In this document: piece by piece, positions 1 through 12,341 of the stretch
How positions within the stretch are numbered: position 1 is the stretch's first letter
Layout: every line of letters starts with the position of its first letter
Source of the DNA: an uncultured Alistipes sp.
GTDB taxonomy: Bacteria > Bacteroidota > Bacteroidia > Bacteroidales > Rikenellaceae
DNA length: 54,899 bases
Reading direction: 5' to 3'
NCBI GenBank assembly: GCA_949283205.1
Contig: CASDSD010000035.1
Span: 1-54,899 of the forward strand
Notes under the pieces: generated by a model
Told to the model about the DNA's origin: nothing
The model's input: only the letters and a program-made list of their open reading frames with translations
Database searches by the model: none
Made by a program: the position numbers and the translations under genes

Positions 1-19
1 ACATACACAGTAGGAATAT

Positions 20-2137
20 ATGGAGAACAAGATACGACTGCTGCCCGAAATCGTCGCCAATCAGATCGCCGCAGGCGAGGTGGTGAACAATCCGTCGTCC
101 GTAGTGAAGGAGATGATGGAGAACGCCATCGATGCCGGCGCCAGCTCCGTTACGGTGAACTACCGCAATGCGGGGCTGGAGCTGATCCAGATTGTCGACA
201 ACGGGTGCGGCATGTCGCCGCTGGACGCGCGCATGGCCTTCGACCGCCATGCCACGAGCAAGATCACCTCGCTCGACGACGTCTACCGTCTCCATACGTT
301 CGGGTTCCGCGGCGAGGCCCTGGCGTCGATAGCCGCCGTGTCGCAGGTTGAGTTGCGCACGCGCCGTCCGGAGGACGAGATCGGCACCGTCACGATCGTC
401 AACGGCGGCGAGTTCGTCTCGCAGACGCCCGTGATGTGTGCTGCGGGGTCGCAGTTCCTGGTGCGCAACCTCTTCTATACGGCCCCTGCGCGGCGCAAGT
501 TCAACAGCGACCGCACTCGCATGGTGTCCGACATCAAGAAGGAGTTCCGGCGCGTGGCGCTGTGCTATCCTAACGTGCGGTGCGAGCTCATGTCGAACGA
601 CATGGCCATCATGACGTTGCCGGCCGCGTCGTTGCAGGAGCGCATAATAGATGTCGTGGGACGCTACATACGTACGAATCTGCTGGAGGTGGATGTAGAT
701 ACCTCGATCGTGAAGGTATCGGGCTTCGTCGGCCGCCCGTCGGCCGCCAAACAGAAGAATTCCGAGCAGTATCTCTTCGTCAACGGGCGCTATTTCCGCT
801 CGCCGCAGATCTACCGCTCGATAATGAAGGCATACGAGAAGCTCATCCCCGAGAACTGTTCTCCGTCGTTTTTCCTCTACCTTACGGTCGATACCGATCG
901 GGTCGATGTGAATGTCCACCCGCAGAAGACCGAGGTGCGCTTTGCCGATGCGGACGACGTGACGCAGATCGTCACGGCGGCCGTGCGCAGCACGCTGGCC
1001 AAGAGCGGCGCCGTGTCGATGATGGACTTCGACAACAGCTCGGCGATCGAGATCCCCGCCATGAAGTCGACGCCCGAGATGCTCTATCGCGAGCCGCGCA
1101 GTTCGTCGAACGATGACTACAATCCCTTTCGTGAGGATTATGCCGCGGGGGCAGCGACGGATGCCGATGTCGATTTCACGGGTTTTGACGCCCCCTATGA
1201 CGGGAGCATGGAGGGATTCCCGGATGCGGGTGCAGGTGTGGCGCCGGAGCGGTCGGGAGGGCCCGTTGCGGGGAATGTCTCGGATATCCCGTCGCGTGCT
1301 GCGGGGCGCCGGAGCGGATCGGGCCGGCCTGTGGCGTCGGGACATGGCCTGCGCGACATCTCGTGGGGCGAGATGCCGTTGAACGGAGACTTTGCCGTCG
1401 GCAGTTCGGACGACCTCCCCTCTGCGGCGGGGGCATATCGCGACATCGCTTCGGCGGCGGTTGCGGCCGGCGGCGACGGGATATCGTACATGGAGAGCGG
1501 CATGCATGGCGAGAGCGAGCTGGAGTATATCGCCTCGTCGGCCGTGCAGCAGCGTATGGATCATGCGGAGCCGATAAGTTTCAGCGACTTCCTTTCGCTC
1601 GGCAACGGCTATGCCGTAGCCATATGCGGCGGCCGCAGCGTGGCGGTGGATCTGCTGCGGGCCAAGGAGCGCGTAATATATGACGGCTGTATGGCGGCCG
1701 TGGGGCATGGAGCGATGCCGTCGCAACAGGTGCTCTTCCTCGAGCGGCTGGTATTGTCGGACGAGGACTATGCGCTGGCTGTGGAGCATGCGGCCGATCT
1801 GTCGGCCGTGGGCTTCGATCTGGTGCCGTGCGGTGACGGCGCTCTCGAGATGCGGGGCGTGCCGTCGTGCATCGCGGGCGAGCAGGCGGACCGTTTGCTC
1901 TTCGACCTGTTGCGCGAGATCGAGGCGTCGGGAGATGTAGGCGGGCGTATGCGTGAGGAGATGGTGCGCACGATCGCTTCGCGCGGTGCGCGTGCCGCGG
2001 TGCGGGGGCTTTCGCGCGAGGAGACGGAGAGCCTGCTGCGGCAGTTGTGCGAGTGCGACAATTTCAGTTTCTCGCCCTCGGGCAAGGCCATCATGGCCGA
2101 CCTGACGGCCGACGACCTCAAAGCAAAGTTAAGTTAA
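20..2137 (+). CDS. mutL: DNA mismatch repair protein MutL
   Basis: MutL couples MutS mismatch recognition to downstream repair. The 705-residue protein opens with a complete GHKL ATPase: the ENAIDAGAS helix, DNGCGM, ATSKI and GFRGEAL motifs all fall in the first 120 residues. The transducer domain follows, with VNGRYF and the VDVNVHPQKTEVRF segment near residue 300. A long low-complexity Gly/Ala/Ser linker (about 370-520) leads to the C-terminal dimerisation domain. There the endonuclease motif usually read as DQHA..E....E is DLLRAKERVIYD (544-555), and the usual CPHGRP is SPSGKA (685-690), so this MutL is probably not a nuclease. Only 19 bases precede the ATG in the window, so its promoter or an upstream operon partner is not visible. 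The rhomboid gene follows after 19 bases. Confidence 0.97.
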   Translation: MENKIRLLPEIVANQIAAGEVVNNPSSVVKEMMENAIDAGASSVTVNYRNAGLELIQIVDNGCGMSPLDARMAFDRHATSKITSLDDVYRLHTFGFRGEALASIAAVSQVELRTRRPEDEIGTVTIVNGGEFVSQTPVMCAAGSQFLVRNLFYTAPARRKFNSDRTRMVSDIKKEFRRVALCYPNVRCELMSNDMAIMTLPAASLQERIIDVVGRYIRTNLLEVDVDTSIVKVSGFVGRPSAAKQKNSEQYLFVNGRYFRSPQIYRSIMKAYEKLIPENCSPSFFLYLTVDTDRVDVNVHPQKTEVRFADADDVTQIVTAAVRSTLAKSGAVSMMDFDNSSAIEIPAMKSTPEMLYREPRSSSNDDYNPFREDYAAGAATDADVDFTGFDAPYDGSMEGFPDAGAGVAPERSGGPVAGNVSDIPSRAAGRRSGSGRPVASGHGLRDISWGEMPLNGDFAVGSSDDLPSAAGAYRDIASAAVAAGGDGISYMESGMHGESELEYIASSAVQQRMDHAEPISFSDFLSLGNGYAVAICGGRSVAVDLLRAKERVIYDGCMAAVGHGAMPSQQVLFLERLVLSDEDYALAVEHAADLSAVGFDLVPCGDGALEMRGVPSCIAGEQADRLLFDLLREIEASGDVGGRMREEMVRTIASRGARAAVRGLSREETESLLRQLCECDNFSFSPSGKAIMADLTADDLKAKLS

Positions 2138-2156
2138 ACGAAAAACACGATTGATT

Positions 2157-2810
2157 ATGAACGGGTTCCGATATATGACCCCGCCGGTAGTAAAGAATCT
2201 CATTATCGCCAACTGTGTGATGCTGTTGGCAACGACGCTGCTTCCGTTCGGTAACGAAATAATCGGGCGGCTGGCTCTCTTCAATGTCGAGAGCCCGTTG
2301 TTCCACAGCTATCAGGTGGTGACATACATGTTCCTGCACGGGGGTGTGTCGCACCTCTTCTTCAATATGTTCGCGTTGTGGATGTTCGGTCGTGCGCTGG
2401 AGTACGAGCTGGGGTCGCAGCGCTTCCTTACCTACTATCTCGTGTGCGGCATCGGGGCGGCGCTGTTGCAGCTGCTCGTGGGATATGTCGAGTATTCGCA
2501 TGCGGTGGAGGCCGTGGGGCAGATCGCCGCGATGGATTACCTGCGGGTGCCTACGGTAGGGGCTTCGGGAGCGGTATTCGGCCTGCTGATGGCCTTCGGC
2601 GTGCTGCATCCCAACGATATCATCATGCTTGTCTTCCCGCCCGTGGCACTGAAGGCCAAGTGGTTCGTACTGATATACGGTCTTGTCGAACTCTTCTTCG
2701 GTCTGTCGGGCTACCAGTCGGGCGTGGCGCACTTCGCCCATCTCGGCGGTATGTTGTGGGGGCTGATGCTGCTCTATTGGTGGCGCAGCCGCGGCAAGAT
2801 ATATTTTTAA
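2157..2810 (+). CDS. Rhomboid-family intramembrane serine protease
   Basis: Rhomboids cut substrates inside the membrane with a Ser-His dyad. The 217-residue protein has about six hydrophobic segments. The GASGAVFG motif places the nucleophile at Ser137, and HFAHLGG near the C-terminus supplies the catalytic His, most likely His195, with His192 beside it. The L1-loop type motif is present as MFGRALEYELGS. The ATG at 2157 was preferred to an in-frame TTG six bases upstream because MNGFRYMTPPV is a typical beginning of this family. It lies 19 bases behind mutL and 68 bases before the next gene, so the three may be co-transcribed. The substrate is unknown. Confidence 0.93.
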   Translation: MNGFRYMTPPVVKNLIIANCVMLLATTLLPFGNEIIGRLALFNVESPLFHSYQVVTYMFLHGGVSHLFFNMFALWMFGRALEYELGSQRFLTYYLVCGIGAALLQLLVGYVEYSHAVEAVGQIAAMDYLRVPTVGASGAVFGLLMAFGVLHPNDIIMLVFPPVALKAKWFVLIYGLVELFFGLSGYQSGVAHFAHLGGMLWGLMLLYWWRSRGKIYF

Positions 2811-2878
2811 CGTGTTTGGCGGGATGCGCCGGGTATGCATCCCCGGCGGAACGGATTGCGCAGTAAACGGTAACGGCC

Positions 2879-3997
2879 ATGTCGGAGTATTATCGGGATA
2901 TAACGGATTACGGCGAGCGGCGTCGGCGTCGGCGTTCGGTCGCAGGCTGGATTGTCGACACCGTCATGATGGCGGTTTCGGTGTGTGTGGCGGCGTTGTT
3001 CGTTGCCACGCTGCTCGTGCCGGTATTGGGGCCCGAGGTGACGGGATGGCTCTCGACGGTGGGGCTCATCGCACCCTTTGTCTATGCGGCGCAGCTGCTG
3101 TTGACGCTGTACTGGATCGTGCGGTGGCGGATGGGTATGATGGTCCCGATGACGATCCTGACGATATTCGCCCTGTTCCACATGTCGCTCTTCTACAAGG
3201 TGGCCTTCCGCCGCAGCTACGGCGAACCGGAATACGAACGCTCGGCCGTAAAGATTATGACCTACAACCTGCGCAGTTTCATCGACAACGACGGCAAAAG
3301 GTGTATCGACTCTGTCGTGGCCGACATTAAGAGACTCAATCCCGACATACTCTTCATTCAGGAGAGCGGCTTCAACGACCTGGCCGACTCGTTGCTGGCG
3401 CCTCTCAACGCTCTGCCGCAGCGGTTGTCGCGAGCGGATCTGAGCCCTGCGGTATACAGCCGTTATCCCATATTGCGTGCCGGCCGCATAGACTCCATGA
3501 AGAACTTCGTATGGGCGGATGTGGCGTTGCGCGACGATACGGTGCGTGTGTTCAGCGTACATCTGCATACCACGACCATAAACAGCGACGACAGCCGCTA
3601 TATCGAGCAGCGGGAGTTCCTGGACGACGGCCACAGCGACGATAAGTTGCGCAGCATCGTGACGCGCCTGGCGGAGAACAACCGCAACCGCGCGGTGCAT
3701 GCCCGTATGCTGGACTCGATGGTCGAGGCGTCGCCCTATCCGGTCATCGTGTGCGGGGACTTCAACGACACTCCCGCCTCATATACCTACCGCACGGTGG
3801 CGCGGGAGCTGAAGGATGCCTTCCGCGAGGTCGGCCGCGGCTATTCGTATACCTACCGGGGCTTTTTCGACCTGCTGCGCATAGATTATGTCCTTTGTTC
3901 GCAGGAGTTCGAGCCGTTGTCGTACGGTGTGGTCGATTCGATGAAATATTCGGATCACTATCCGCTTTTCGTGCGTCTGCGCTACAACGGTCGCTGA
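2879..3997 (+). CDS. Membrane-anchored endonuclease/exonuclease/phosphatase-fold protein
   Basis: An Arg-rich N-terminus (RRRRRR at 15-20) precedes three hydrophobic segments, about 22-48, 58-80 and 88-107, which would anchor the protein in the inner membrane. The remainder has the EEP (DNase I-like) fold: MTYNLRSF with Asn130, QESGFND carrying the metal-binding Glu, a GDFNDTP motif and a terminal SDHYPLF carrying the catalytic His. Such proteins hydrolyse phosphodiester or phosphomonoester bonds; the substrate of this membrane-bound Bacteroidetes type is not known and nothing here shows it. The positive-inside rule suggests a cytoplasmic N-terminus. It sits between the rhomboid gene and the YhcH-family gene on the same strand, with a 77-base gap downstream. 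Confidence 0.88.
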   Translation: MSEYYRDITDYGERRRRRRSVAGWIVDTVMMAVSVCVAALFVATLLVPVLGPEVTGWLSTVGLIAPFVYAAQLLLTLYWIVRWRMGMMVPMTILTIFALFHMSLFYKVAFRRSYGEPEYERSAVKIMTYNLRSFIDNDGKRCIDSVVADIKRLNPDILFIQESGFNDLADSLLAPLNALPQRLSRADLSPAVYSRYPILRAGRIDSMKNFVWADVALRDDTVRVFSVHLHTTTINSDDSRYIEQREFLDDGHSDDKLRSIVTRLAENNRNRAVHARMLDSMVEASPYPVIVCGDFNDTPASYTYRTVARELKDAFREVGRGYSYTYRGFFDLLRIDYVLCSQEFEPLSYGVVDSMKYSDHYPLFVRLRYNGR

Positions 3998-4074
3998 CGT
4001 GGTGTGCTGCGGTCGGAGCCATGCGGCGAACGGCCGCCGGCAGGAATGTCGAACCCAACAAAAACTAGATAGAG

Positions 4075-4524
4075 ATGATTCTGGATTCATTGAAAAACAA
4101 GGAGCGTTACGTCGCGCTCCATCCCCGTTTCAAGGCCGTGTTCGATTTTATCGACACGCACGACGTTGCCGCCCTGGAGTGCGGCCGCCACGAGATCGAC
4201 GGCGACAATATCTTTGTCAACGTGCAGGAGCTGGATTTGCGTGATCTGTCGCGGGCGCGGCTGGAGCTGCACCGCCGTTATATCGACATACAGCTGTTGC
4301 TGCGCGGTCCCGAGGAGACCTTCGGCTGGAGCGAGAAGAAGGATTGCACCAAGGTCGAGACCGAGTTCGACGAGGCGAAGGACATACAGTTCTTCACCGA
4401 CATCCCTCAATGTTTCTACACCGTGGGCGAGGGGCAGTTCTCGATCCTCTTTCCCGAGGACGGGCATGCTCCGATGCTTGGCGAGGGGCATGTCAAGAAG
4501 TGTATCTTCAAGGTGAAGATCTGA
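4075..4524 (+). CDS. YhcH/YjgK/YiaL (DUF386) family protein
   Basis: The 149-residue protein matches the small cupin-fold YhcH/YiaL/EbgC family. Characteristic segments are ELHRRYIDIQ in the first half, and the later strands around FFTDIPQCFYTVGEG, FSILFPEDGHAP and the closing VKKCIFKVKI. Family members bind a metal through His and Glu side chains and have been linked to sialic acid or other sugar metabolism (anomerase-like or lyase-like roles). No sugar-catabolic genes lie next to it, so the role here is open. The ATG follows an A-rich stretch (aacaaaaactagatagag), usual for Bacteroidetes starts. A strong hairpin terminator begins 30 bases after the stop and also serves the convergent metH. 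Confidence 0.88.
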   Translation: MILDSLKNKERYVALHPRFKAVFDFIDTHDVAALECGRHEIDGDNIFVNVQELDLRDLSRARLELHRRYIDIQLLLRGPEETFGWSEKKDCTKVETEFDEAKDIQFFTDIPQCFYTVGEGQFSILFPEDGHAPMLGEGHVKKCIFKVKI

Positions 4525-4553
4525 CGGTAGACGGTGTTGGCCGTATCGTGCGG

Positions 4554-4588
4554 AAAAGCCGCATTACCCTTTCGGTAATGCGGCTTTT
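4554..4588. terminator. Bidirectional terminator between yhcH-like gene and metH
   Basis: A perfect 15-bp stem reads AAAAGCCGCATTACC, then a 5-base loop (ctttc), then GGTAATGCGGCTTTT. The outer A/T pairs give a U-run on either strand, so it can stop transcripts from the plus-strand YhcH-family gene (ending 4524) and from metH (ending 4609 on the minus strand). Confidence 0.9.
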
Positions 4589-4608
4589 CATGTTGTCGCG
4601 CGCGGGCG

Positions 4609-8145
<3,537 letters not shown>

Positions 8146-8174
8146 GTCGTGCGTGTTTGCGCCTGTGCGGTGTG

Positions 8175-9128
8175 TCAGTATACCTGCCGTGCTATGGCCT
8201 CGACGCTGGCCGTGGCGTTCATCGAGTAGAAGTGTATGCTCGGCACGTTGGCGGCCTTCAGTTCGCGCGCCTGTGCCGTGCCCCACTCCACGCCGAGGGC
8301 CTTCACGTCGTCGTTCGTGCGGCAGCGGCGCAGCTCCTCCGCCAGCTCCATCGGCAGGTCTATGTGGAAGGTCTTGGGTAGCAGCGCCTGCTGCGTGAGC
8401 GAGGTGAGGGGCTTCAGTCCCGGGATTATCGGTACGGTGATGCCCGCCTTGCGGCAGCGCGCCACGAAGTCGAAGTAACGCTTGTTGTCGAAGAACATCT
8501 GCGTGACGACATAGCGTGCGCCGGCGTCGATCTTCGCCTTGAGATATTCGATGTCGGTGTCGAGGTTCATCGCCTCCTCGTGTTTCTCGGGATATCCCGC
8601 CACGCCGAACGAGAAGGGGCGCTCGAGCGGCGAGTATTCGTCGCCGTCGACCATGCGGCCGGCGTTGAACGCCTCGACCTGGCGGCACAGCTCCACGGCG
8701 TGTTCATGTCCGCCGGGGGTGGGTACAAAGCGGTTTTCACCGCGGGCGCGGTCGCCGCGCAGCACCAGCAGGTCGGTGATGCCGAGGTACGAGAGGTCGA
8801 TCAGTTCGTTCTCGAGTTCGGCGCGGGTGAAGCCGCTGCATATGACGTGCGGCACCGTGGGGATGCCGTAACGCCCCTTGAGGGCGGCGGCTACGGCCAC
8901 CGATCCGGGACGCGTGCGCTGCGGGGTGCGTTGGAACACGCCGTCCGAGATCTCACGGTAGACTATCTCGGTGCGGTGTGTCGTTATGTTGACGTATGCC
9001 GGGTTGAAGGGCATGAGACGGTCGATCGAGGCGAAGAGCTGTTCTATGCCGCGGCCCCTGAGGGGTGGCAGCACCTCGAACGAGAAGGCCGTCGTATGCG
9101 GCTCGGCGAGAAATGATGCGACGCTCAT
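8175..9128 (-). CDS. metF: 5,10-methylenetetrahydrofolate reductase MetF
   Basis: MetF reduces methylenetetrahydrofolate to methyltetrahydrofolate, the methyl donor used by MetH directly downstream. The 317-residue protein has the TIM-barrel hallmarks: [13 protein letters not shown] at the N-terminus, [40 protein letters not shown] and [11 protein letters not shown]. The start was set at the ATG at 9128 ([12 protein letters not shown]); a longer open frame to 9296 would run through the promoter box. It is first gene of the metF-metH operon. The promoter leaves a leader of only about 30 bases, too short for a SAM riboswitch, so any methionine control must act through a protein. Confidence 0.96.
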   Translation of the reverse strand: MSVASFLAEPHTTAFSFEVLPPLRGRGIEQLFASIDRLMPFNPAYVNITTHRTEIVYREISDGVFQRTPQRTRPGSVAVAAALKGRYGIPTVPHVICSGFTRAELENELIDLSYLGITDLLVLRGDRARGENRFVPTPGGHEHAVELCRQVEAFNAGRMVDGDEYSPLERPFSFGVAGYPEKHEEAMNLDTDIEYLKAKIDAGARYVVTQMFFDNKRYFDFVARCRKAGITVPIIPGLKPLTSLTQQALLPKTFHIDLPMELAEELRRCRTNDDVKALGVEWGTAQARELKAANVPSIHFYSMNATASVEAIARQVY

Positions 9129-9163
9129 TGTCAATGGTGTTTCGTGTTTGAGTCTATTCCGGA

Positions 9164-9194
9164 CAAAGTTACTACAAGCGTGCCGTTTATCCAA
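9164..9194 (-). promoter_or_regulatory. Promoter of metF-metH
   Basis: Minus-strand TTGG (9191-9194), a 19-base spacer and TAACTTTG (9164-9171) match the Bacteroidetes -33/-7 consensus TTG-N19-21-TAnnTTTG. Transcription would begin near 9157, about 30 bases before the metF ATG. Confidence 0.85.
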
Positions 9195-9225
9195 CCCCGC
9201 AGGGGTGGAATGTGACGATGTGCCG

Positions 9226-9265
9226 AAAAAAAAGGGCTGCGGACGACCGAAGATCGCCGCAGCCC
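9226..9265 (-). terminator. Terminator of the iron alcohol dehydrogenase gene
   Basis: On the minus strand a 9-bp stem GGGCTGCGG / CCGCAGCCC is followed directly by eight T residues (A8 at 9226-9233 on the plus strand). It lies 58 bases after the dehydrogenase stop and just before the metF promoter, insulating the two units. Confidence 0.92.
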
Positions 9266-9322
9266 ACGTATTCAGGTCCGCTTTCGTATGCCGCACACCG
9301 TATTATGGCATGCGGAGACCTT

Positions 9323-10474
9323 TTAGAGCGCCTTCTCGAGGATCGTGCGCACCTTGTCGGGCGTCACGTCGTTGCGCTCGCCCCAGACGGCGCCGCGCTC
9401 CGTGAAGCGGCGCACGATCTCGTCGATGGTCTCCTGTCCGACGCCGTACTCCGAGAGACGGGTGGCGATGCCCAGCGAGTGGAAATACTCCTCGGTGCGG
9501 CGTATGGCCTCCTCGATGCGGCTCTCGTCGTCGCCCTCGGTGATGCCCAGCACACGCTCGGCATATTGCAGCAGCTTGTCGTGCTTGTCGTCACGCATCA
9601 CGCGCAGCAACTGCGGAAGCACTATGGCCAGCGTCACGCCGTGCGTGATCTCGTGCAGCGCCGTCAGCTCGTGGCCTATCATGTGTGTGGCCCAGTCCTG
9701 CGGTACGCCCATGGCGATGAAGCCGTTGAGGCCCATCGTGGCGCAGAGCATGAAGTTGGCCATGGTGTCGTAGTCGGGCTTGTCGCTCATGGCGGCGGGA
9801 GATATCTCCATCACCGTCTGCAGCAGCCCCTCGGCCCAGCGGTCCATCACACGCGCGTCGACGGGGAAGGTCATGTACTGCTCCATGATGTGGACGAAGG
9901 TGTCGGCAAGGCCTGCGGCGACCATCTTCTTGGGCAGCGAGAAGGTGACGCAGGGATCGAGTACCGAGAAACGCGGATATACCAGATCCGAGTGGAAGGG
10001 GAACTTCTCATGCGTTGCCAGACGCGAGATCACGGCGCCGTTGTTCATCTCCGAGCCTGTGGCGGGGAGTGTGAGGACCGTAGCCAGAGGCACGGCCTTG
10101 CTTACGGCATCGTTGCGGGTGATGATGTCCCACGGCTCGCCCTCGTATGGTATGGCTGCGGCGATGAATTTCGTGCCGTCGATGACCGAGCCGCCGCCCA
10201 CGGCCAGCAGGAAGTCGACACCCTCGCGGCGCGCCTGCTCGATGGCCTTGACGAGGGTCTCGTATTTCGGGTTGGGCTCTATGCCCCAGAACTCTGTGAA
10301 GCGGCGTCCTTCGAGAGCCTTCGTTACCTGATCGTATACGCCGTTGCGTTTTACGCTGCCGCCGCCGAAGGTGATCATTACCTTGCTGTCGGCGGGAATC
10401 TCCCTGGCTATGCGGGCTATTGAGCCCTTGCCGAAGATGAGCTTTACCGGATTCTGAAATTCGAAGTTGTACAT
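9323..10474 (-). CDS. Iron-containing alcohol dehydrogenase (YqhD/butanol dehydrogenase type)
   Basis: The protein would reduce aldehydes to alcohols with NAD(P)H, or the reverse. Its 383 residues match the YqhD/BDH branch: FQNPVKLIFGKG at the start, the nucleotide-binding GGGSVKR (37-43) and GGGSVIDG (93-100), and LPATGSEMN. Metal ligands can be read as Asp191, His195, His264 and His278, the last in the ALHEITHG motif. Its role may be detoxification of reactive aldehydes or fermentative redox balance; the neighbours do not decide. It is transcribed alone, between a -7 box upstream and a strong terminator downstream. Confidence 0.94.
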   Translation of the reverse strand: MYNFEFQNPVKLIFGKGSIARIAREIPADSKVMITFGGGSVKRNGVYDQVTKALEGRRFTEFWGIEPNPKYETLVKAIEQARREGVDFLLAVGGGSVIDGTKFIAAAIPYEGEPWDIITRNDAVSKAVPLATVLTLPATGSEMNNGAVISRLATHEKFPFHSDLVYPRFSVLDPCVTFSLPKKMVAAGLADTFVHIMEQYMTFPVDARVMDRWAEGLLQTVMEISPAAMSDKPDYDTMANFMLCATMGLNGFIAMGVPQDWATHMIGHELTALHEITHGVTLAIVLPQLLRVMRDDKHDKLLQYAERVLGITEGDDESRIEEAIRRTEEYFHSLGIATRLSEYGVGQETIDEIVRRFTERGAVWGERNDVTPDKVRTILEKAL

Positions 10475-10571
10475 TTTCGTATGTTTTTGGATCGTTGGTA
10501 TCTGTTCGGGGCCAAAGATGCGTCCCGGCCTGTGGCGGCGGGGGCTGTTGATCGGCCCGTGAACGGTATGG

Positions 10572-10579
10572 CAAATTTA
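10572..10579 (-). promoter_or_regulatory. Probable -7 box for the alcohol dehydrogenase gene
   Basis: TAAATTTG on the minus strand fits TAnnTTTG and lies about 98 bases upstream of the ATG. No clear TTG is seen at the expected -33 distance, so confidence is moderate. Confidence 0.5.
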
Positions 10580-10667
10580 ATGCTAATTTTCGGATTTCCG
10601 CAGCCGTCCCTACCGACAATATTCTGACCCGTACGTCCGGCGCGGGGTGGGGCCCCGCACAAAACCG

Positions 10668-10696
10668 AAAAAGGGTCACGTCTCCGTAACCCTTTT
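10668..10696 (-). terminator. Terminator of tRNA-Arg
   Basis: On the minus strand AAAAGGGT pairs with ACCCTTTT around an inner short stem, and the run of T residues continues past it. It starts three bases after the tRNA 3' end. Confidence 0.82.
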
Positions 10697-10699
10697 CAG

Positions 10700-10773
10700 T
10701 GACTCCGACAGGATTCAAACCTGTAACCGCTTGATCCGTAGTCAAGTACTCTATTCAGTTGAGCTACGGAGCC
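10700..10773 (-). tRNA. tRNA-Arg (anticodon ACG)
   Basis: Read on the minus strand, the 74 bases fold as a cloverleaf. The acceptor GGCTCCG pairs with CGGAGTC (one G-T), with discriminator A. The anticodon stem CTTGA/TCAAG encloses loop CTACGGA, giving anticodon ACG. The T-arm contains GGTTTGAATCC. CCA is not encoded. It has its own promoter and terminator and no integrase beside it. Confidence 0.95.
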
Positions 10774-10791
10774 ATTTGCCTTTTGCGAGTG

Positions 10792-10823
10792 CAAATGTAC
10801 GGCGAAAATTGATAAAATGCAAA
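10792..10823 (-). promoter_or_regulatory. Promoter of tRNA-Arg
   Basis: Minus-strand TTTG (10820-10823), a 20-base spacer and TACATTTG (10792-10799) match the Bacteroidetes consensus. The box ends 18 bases before the mature tRNA 5' end. Confidence 0.85.
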
Positions 10824-10903
10824 TTTATTTTGTATTTTTTTGTGTGGCGCGGTCTCATGCGGCCGGCGGGTGTCTGTCGCGTGTTCCGGATGGTGCGCCG
10901 GCA

Positions 10904-11986
10904 TCAATTGCCGAAGTAGCGTTCCAGCTCGGCCATGAGCCTTTCGCCGCGCAGGTTGCGGGCGATGATGGTGCCGTCCTCGGCGATGAGGAAGTTGGCG
11001 GGGATGGATTGCAGCCCGTATGTTTCGACGGCGCAGTTCCCGTTGTCGTCGTGCATGTCGATGGCGTTGGTCCAGAGCATGTCGTTGCGCATGACGAATT
11101 CGCGCCAGCGTCCGGGAGAGCGGTCGAGCGAGATGCTGCATATCTCGAATCCCTGAAGCGCATAGCGTGTGTATGCCTTGTGCAGATAGGGCAGTTCGAG
11201 CATGCAGGGGTAACACCACGTGGCCCAGAAGTCGAGCAGCACGAGCCGTTTGCCGGCGCATATCTCGGCCAGGGTGCCGTCCCCCGAGATTGTGTGCAGG
11301 GGCATGTCGATAAATTTCTGTCCCACCTCCGTACGTTCGTATATGTCGATGTAGTGTGCGAAGTCGCGCATGGACGAGAGTTCTCGCATCTTGGCGGGGA
11401 ACTGTTCGAAGCGGTTGCGCATCTGTTCGGCCGACATGCCCTTGCTTTCGTTGTAGAGGAAGAGCTCCACCCCGATGATGTTGTCTATGTTGTCGTCGAC
11501 GGCCGTGGATACGATATTGCGGTATTTTGCGGCCAGGGCGTCGAACTTCTGACGCGAGAGGCTGTCGCTCGGGTCGAGCCGGTAGGCCTCGTTCGTTATG
11601 TCCACGAGCCGGCGTGCCACGATGTTGTACTTGTCGTTTACGGGGCCGCCTTCGACGACATATCCCTGCGGGAATGTCGGGTGCATGACCAGGTCGCCCT
11701 TCTCCAGCAGCAGCGAGGTGAGCGTGTTGCCGTTGTCGTCGCATATGATGGCCGTGGCGGGTTCTTCGGCGCGGCCCGTGATGCGGAAGCGGTTGTCGCT
11801 GTCGACGGCGGCGGTGGCGATGGTGTCGGCCGAGGTCTTTTCGATGATGAGATATACCTCGCTGGCGGCGTTGTCGGCGAGTTCTCCGTCGATATTGAAC
11901 CGTATGTCGCGGCTGCATGACGCGGCGGCGAGCGACATGACGGCCGCTGCGGCTATGGTAATGTATTTTGACACGATATGTTTCAT
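10904..11986 (-). CDS. TlpA-like thiol-disulfide lipoprotein with DUF4369-like N-terminus
   Basis: The 360-residue protein has a lipoprotein signal peptide (lipobox LAAASC, Cys24), so it is probably membrane-tethered outside the cytoplasm. The N-terminal half (about 27-115) resembles DUF4369, which often precedes thioredoxin domains in Bacteroidetes. The C-terminal half is an AhpC/TlpA-type thioredoxin fold with LLDFWATWCYPC; the redox pair is Cys258-Cys261. Such proteins reduce or isomerise disulfides in exported proteins, which would link it to the DsbD encoded at 37.4 kb. The ATG at 11986 was chosen because it starts a proper signal peptide (MKHIVSKYIT); upstream in-frame sequence reads through the -7 box. 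Confidence 0.9.
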   Translation of the reverse strand: MKHIVSKYITIAAAAVMSLAAASCSRDIRFNIDGELADNAASEVYLIIEKTSADTIATAAVDSDNRFRITGRAEEPATAIICDDNGNTLTSLLLEKGDLVMHPTFPQGYVVEGGPVNDKYNIVARRLVDITNEAYRLDPSDSLSRQKFDALAAKYRNIVSTAVDDNIDNIIGVELFLYNESKGMSAEQMRNRFEQFPAKMRELSSMRDFAHYIDIYERTEVGQKFIDMPLHTISGDGTLAEICAGKRLVLLDFWATWCYPCMLELPYLHKAYTRYALQGFEICSISLDRSPGRWREFVMRNDMLWTNAIDMHDDNGNCAVETYGLQSIPANFLIAEDGTIIARNLRGERLMAELERYFGN

Positions 11987-12024
11987 CGCTTGACGAAGCT
12001 CTTCTGAAGGGAGAGGGTATATCG

Positions 12025-12032
12025 CAAATGTA
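12025..12032 (-). promoter_or_regulatory. Probable -7 box for the TlpA-like gene
   Basis: TACATTTG on the minus strand fits TAnnTTTG, 38 bases upstream of the ATG at 11986. No convincing -33 element is seen. Confidence 0.55.
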
Positions 12033-12037
12033 ACCAA

Positions 12038-12341
12038 AATCTTCGATTCCCCGCTCTGTTTGCGTTTTTTTCTTCAAAACGAAATCTTTTGCGGTTTATT
12101 ATGCGGCGGGCGGCGGGAAGGTCGTGTCTCTGTCGCATGGCGAGACCCGAGCCGTGTGGCGGGCGGCGCGGGGGCGTCACGCGTCGGGGACGGGGTGACG
12201 GAAATGGGTTGCATTGATGCGAAATGTTCGTATCTTTGCAGTTCCGGCCGTGTCCCGACGCGCGTTTCGAACCGGGGCGGCGACGGGCGCTGCGGCCGGA
12301 AGAGGGTTCCGGAACGAAAAACCAGAAAACAGGAAAACGAT
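12038..12341. other. Divergent intergenic region before mntP
   Basis: About 300 bases without a gene. It holds the mntP promoter and a GC-rich mntP leader of roughly 95 bases with scattered inverted segments but no recognisable riboswitch. I see no small ORF worth calling. Confidence 0.6.
12209..12238 (+). promoter_or_regulatory. Promoter of mntP
   Basis: TTG (12209-12211), a 19-base spacer and TATCTTTG (12231-12238) match the Bacteroidetes consensus exactly. The resulting leader to the ATG at 12342 is near 95 bases, long enough to hold a regulatory structure. Confidence 0.88.

Noticed and set aside
9129-9157. SAM riboswitch before metF
   Set aside because: The mapped promoter leaves only about 30 bases of leader, too short for any known SAM aptamer.
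10700-10773. tRNA-Arg as attachment site of an integrated element
   Set aside because: No integrase, no repeated tRNA 3' end and ordinary neighbours on both sides.
12245-12341. Manganese (yybP-ykoY) riboswitch before mntP
   Set aside because: mntP genes often carry this aptamer and the leader is long enough, but I could not find its conserved loops; a covariance-model search would settle it.
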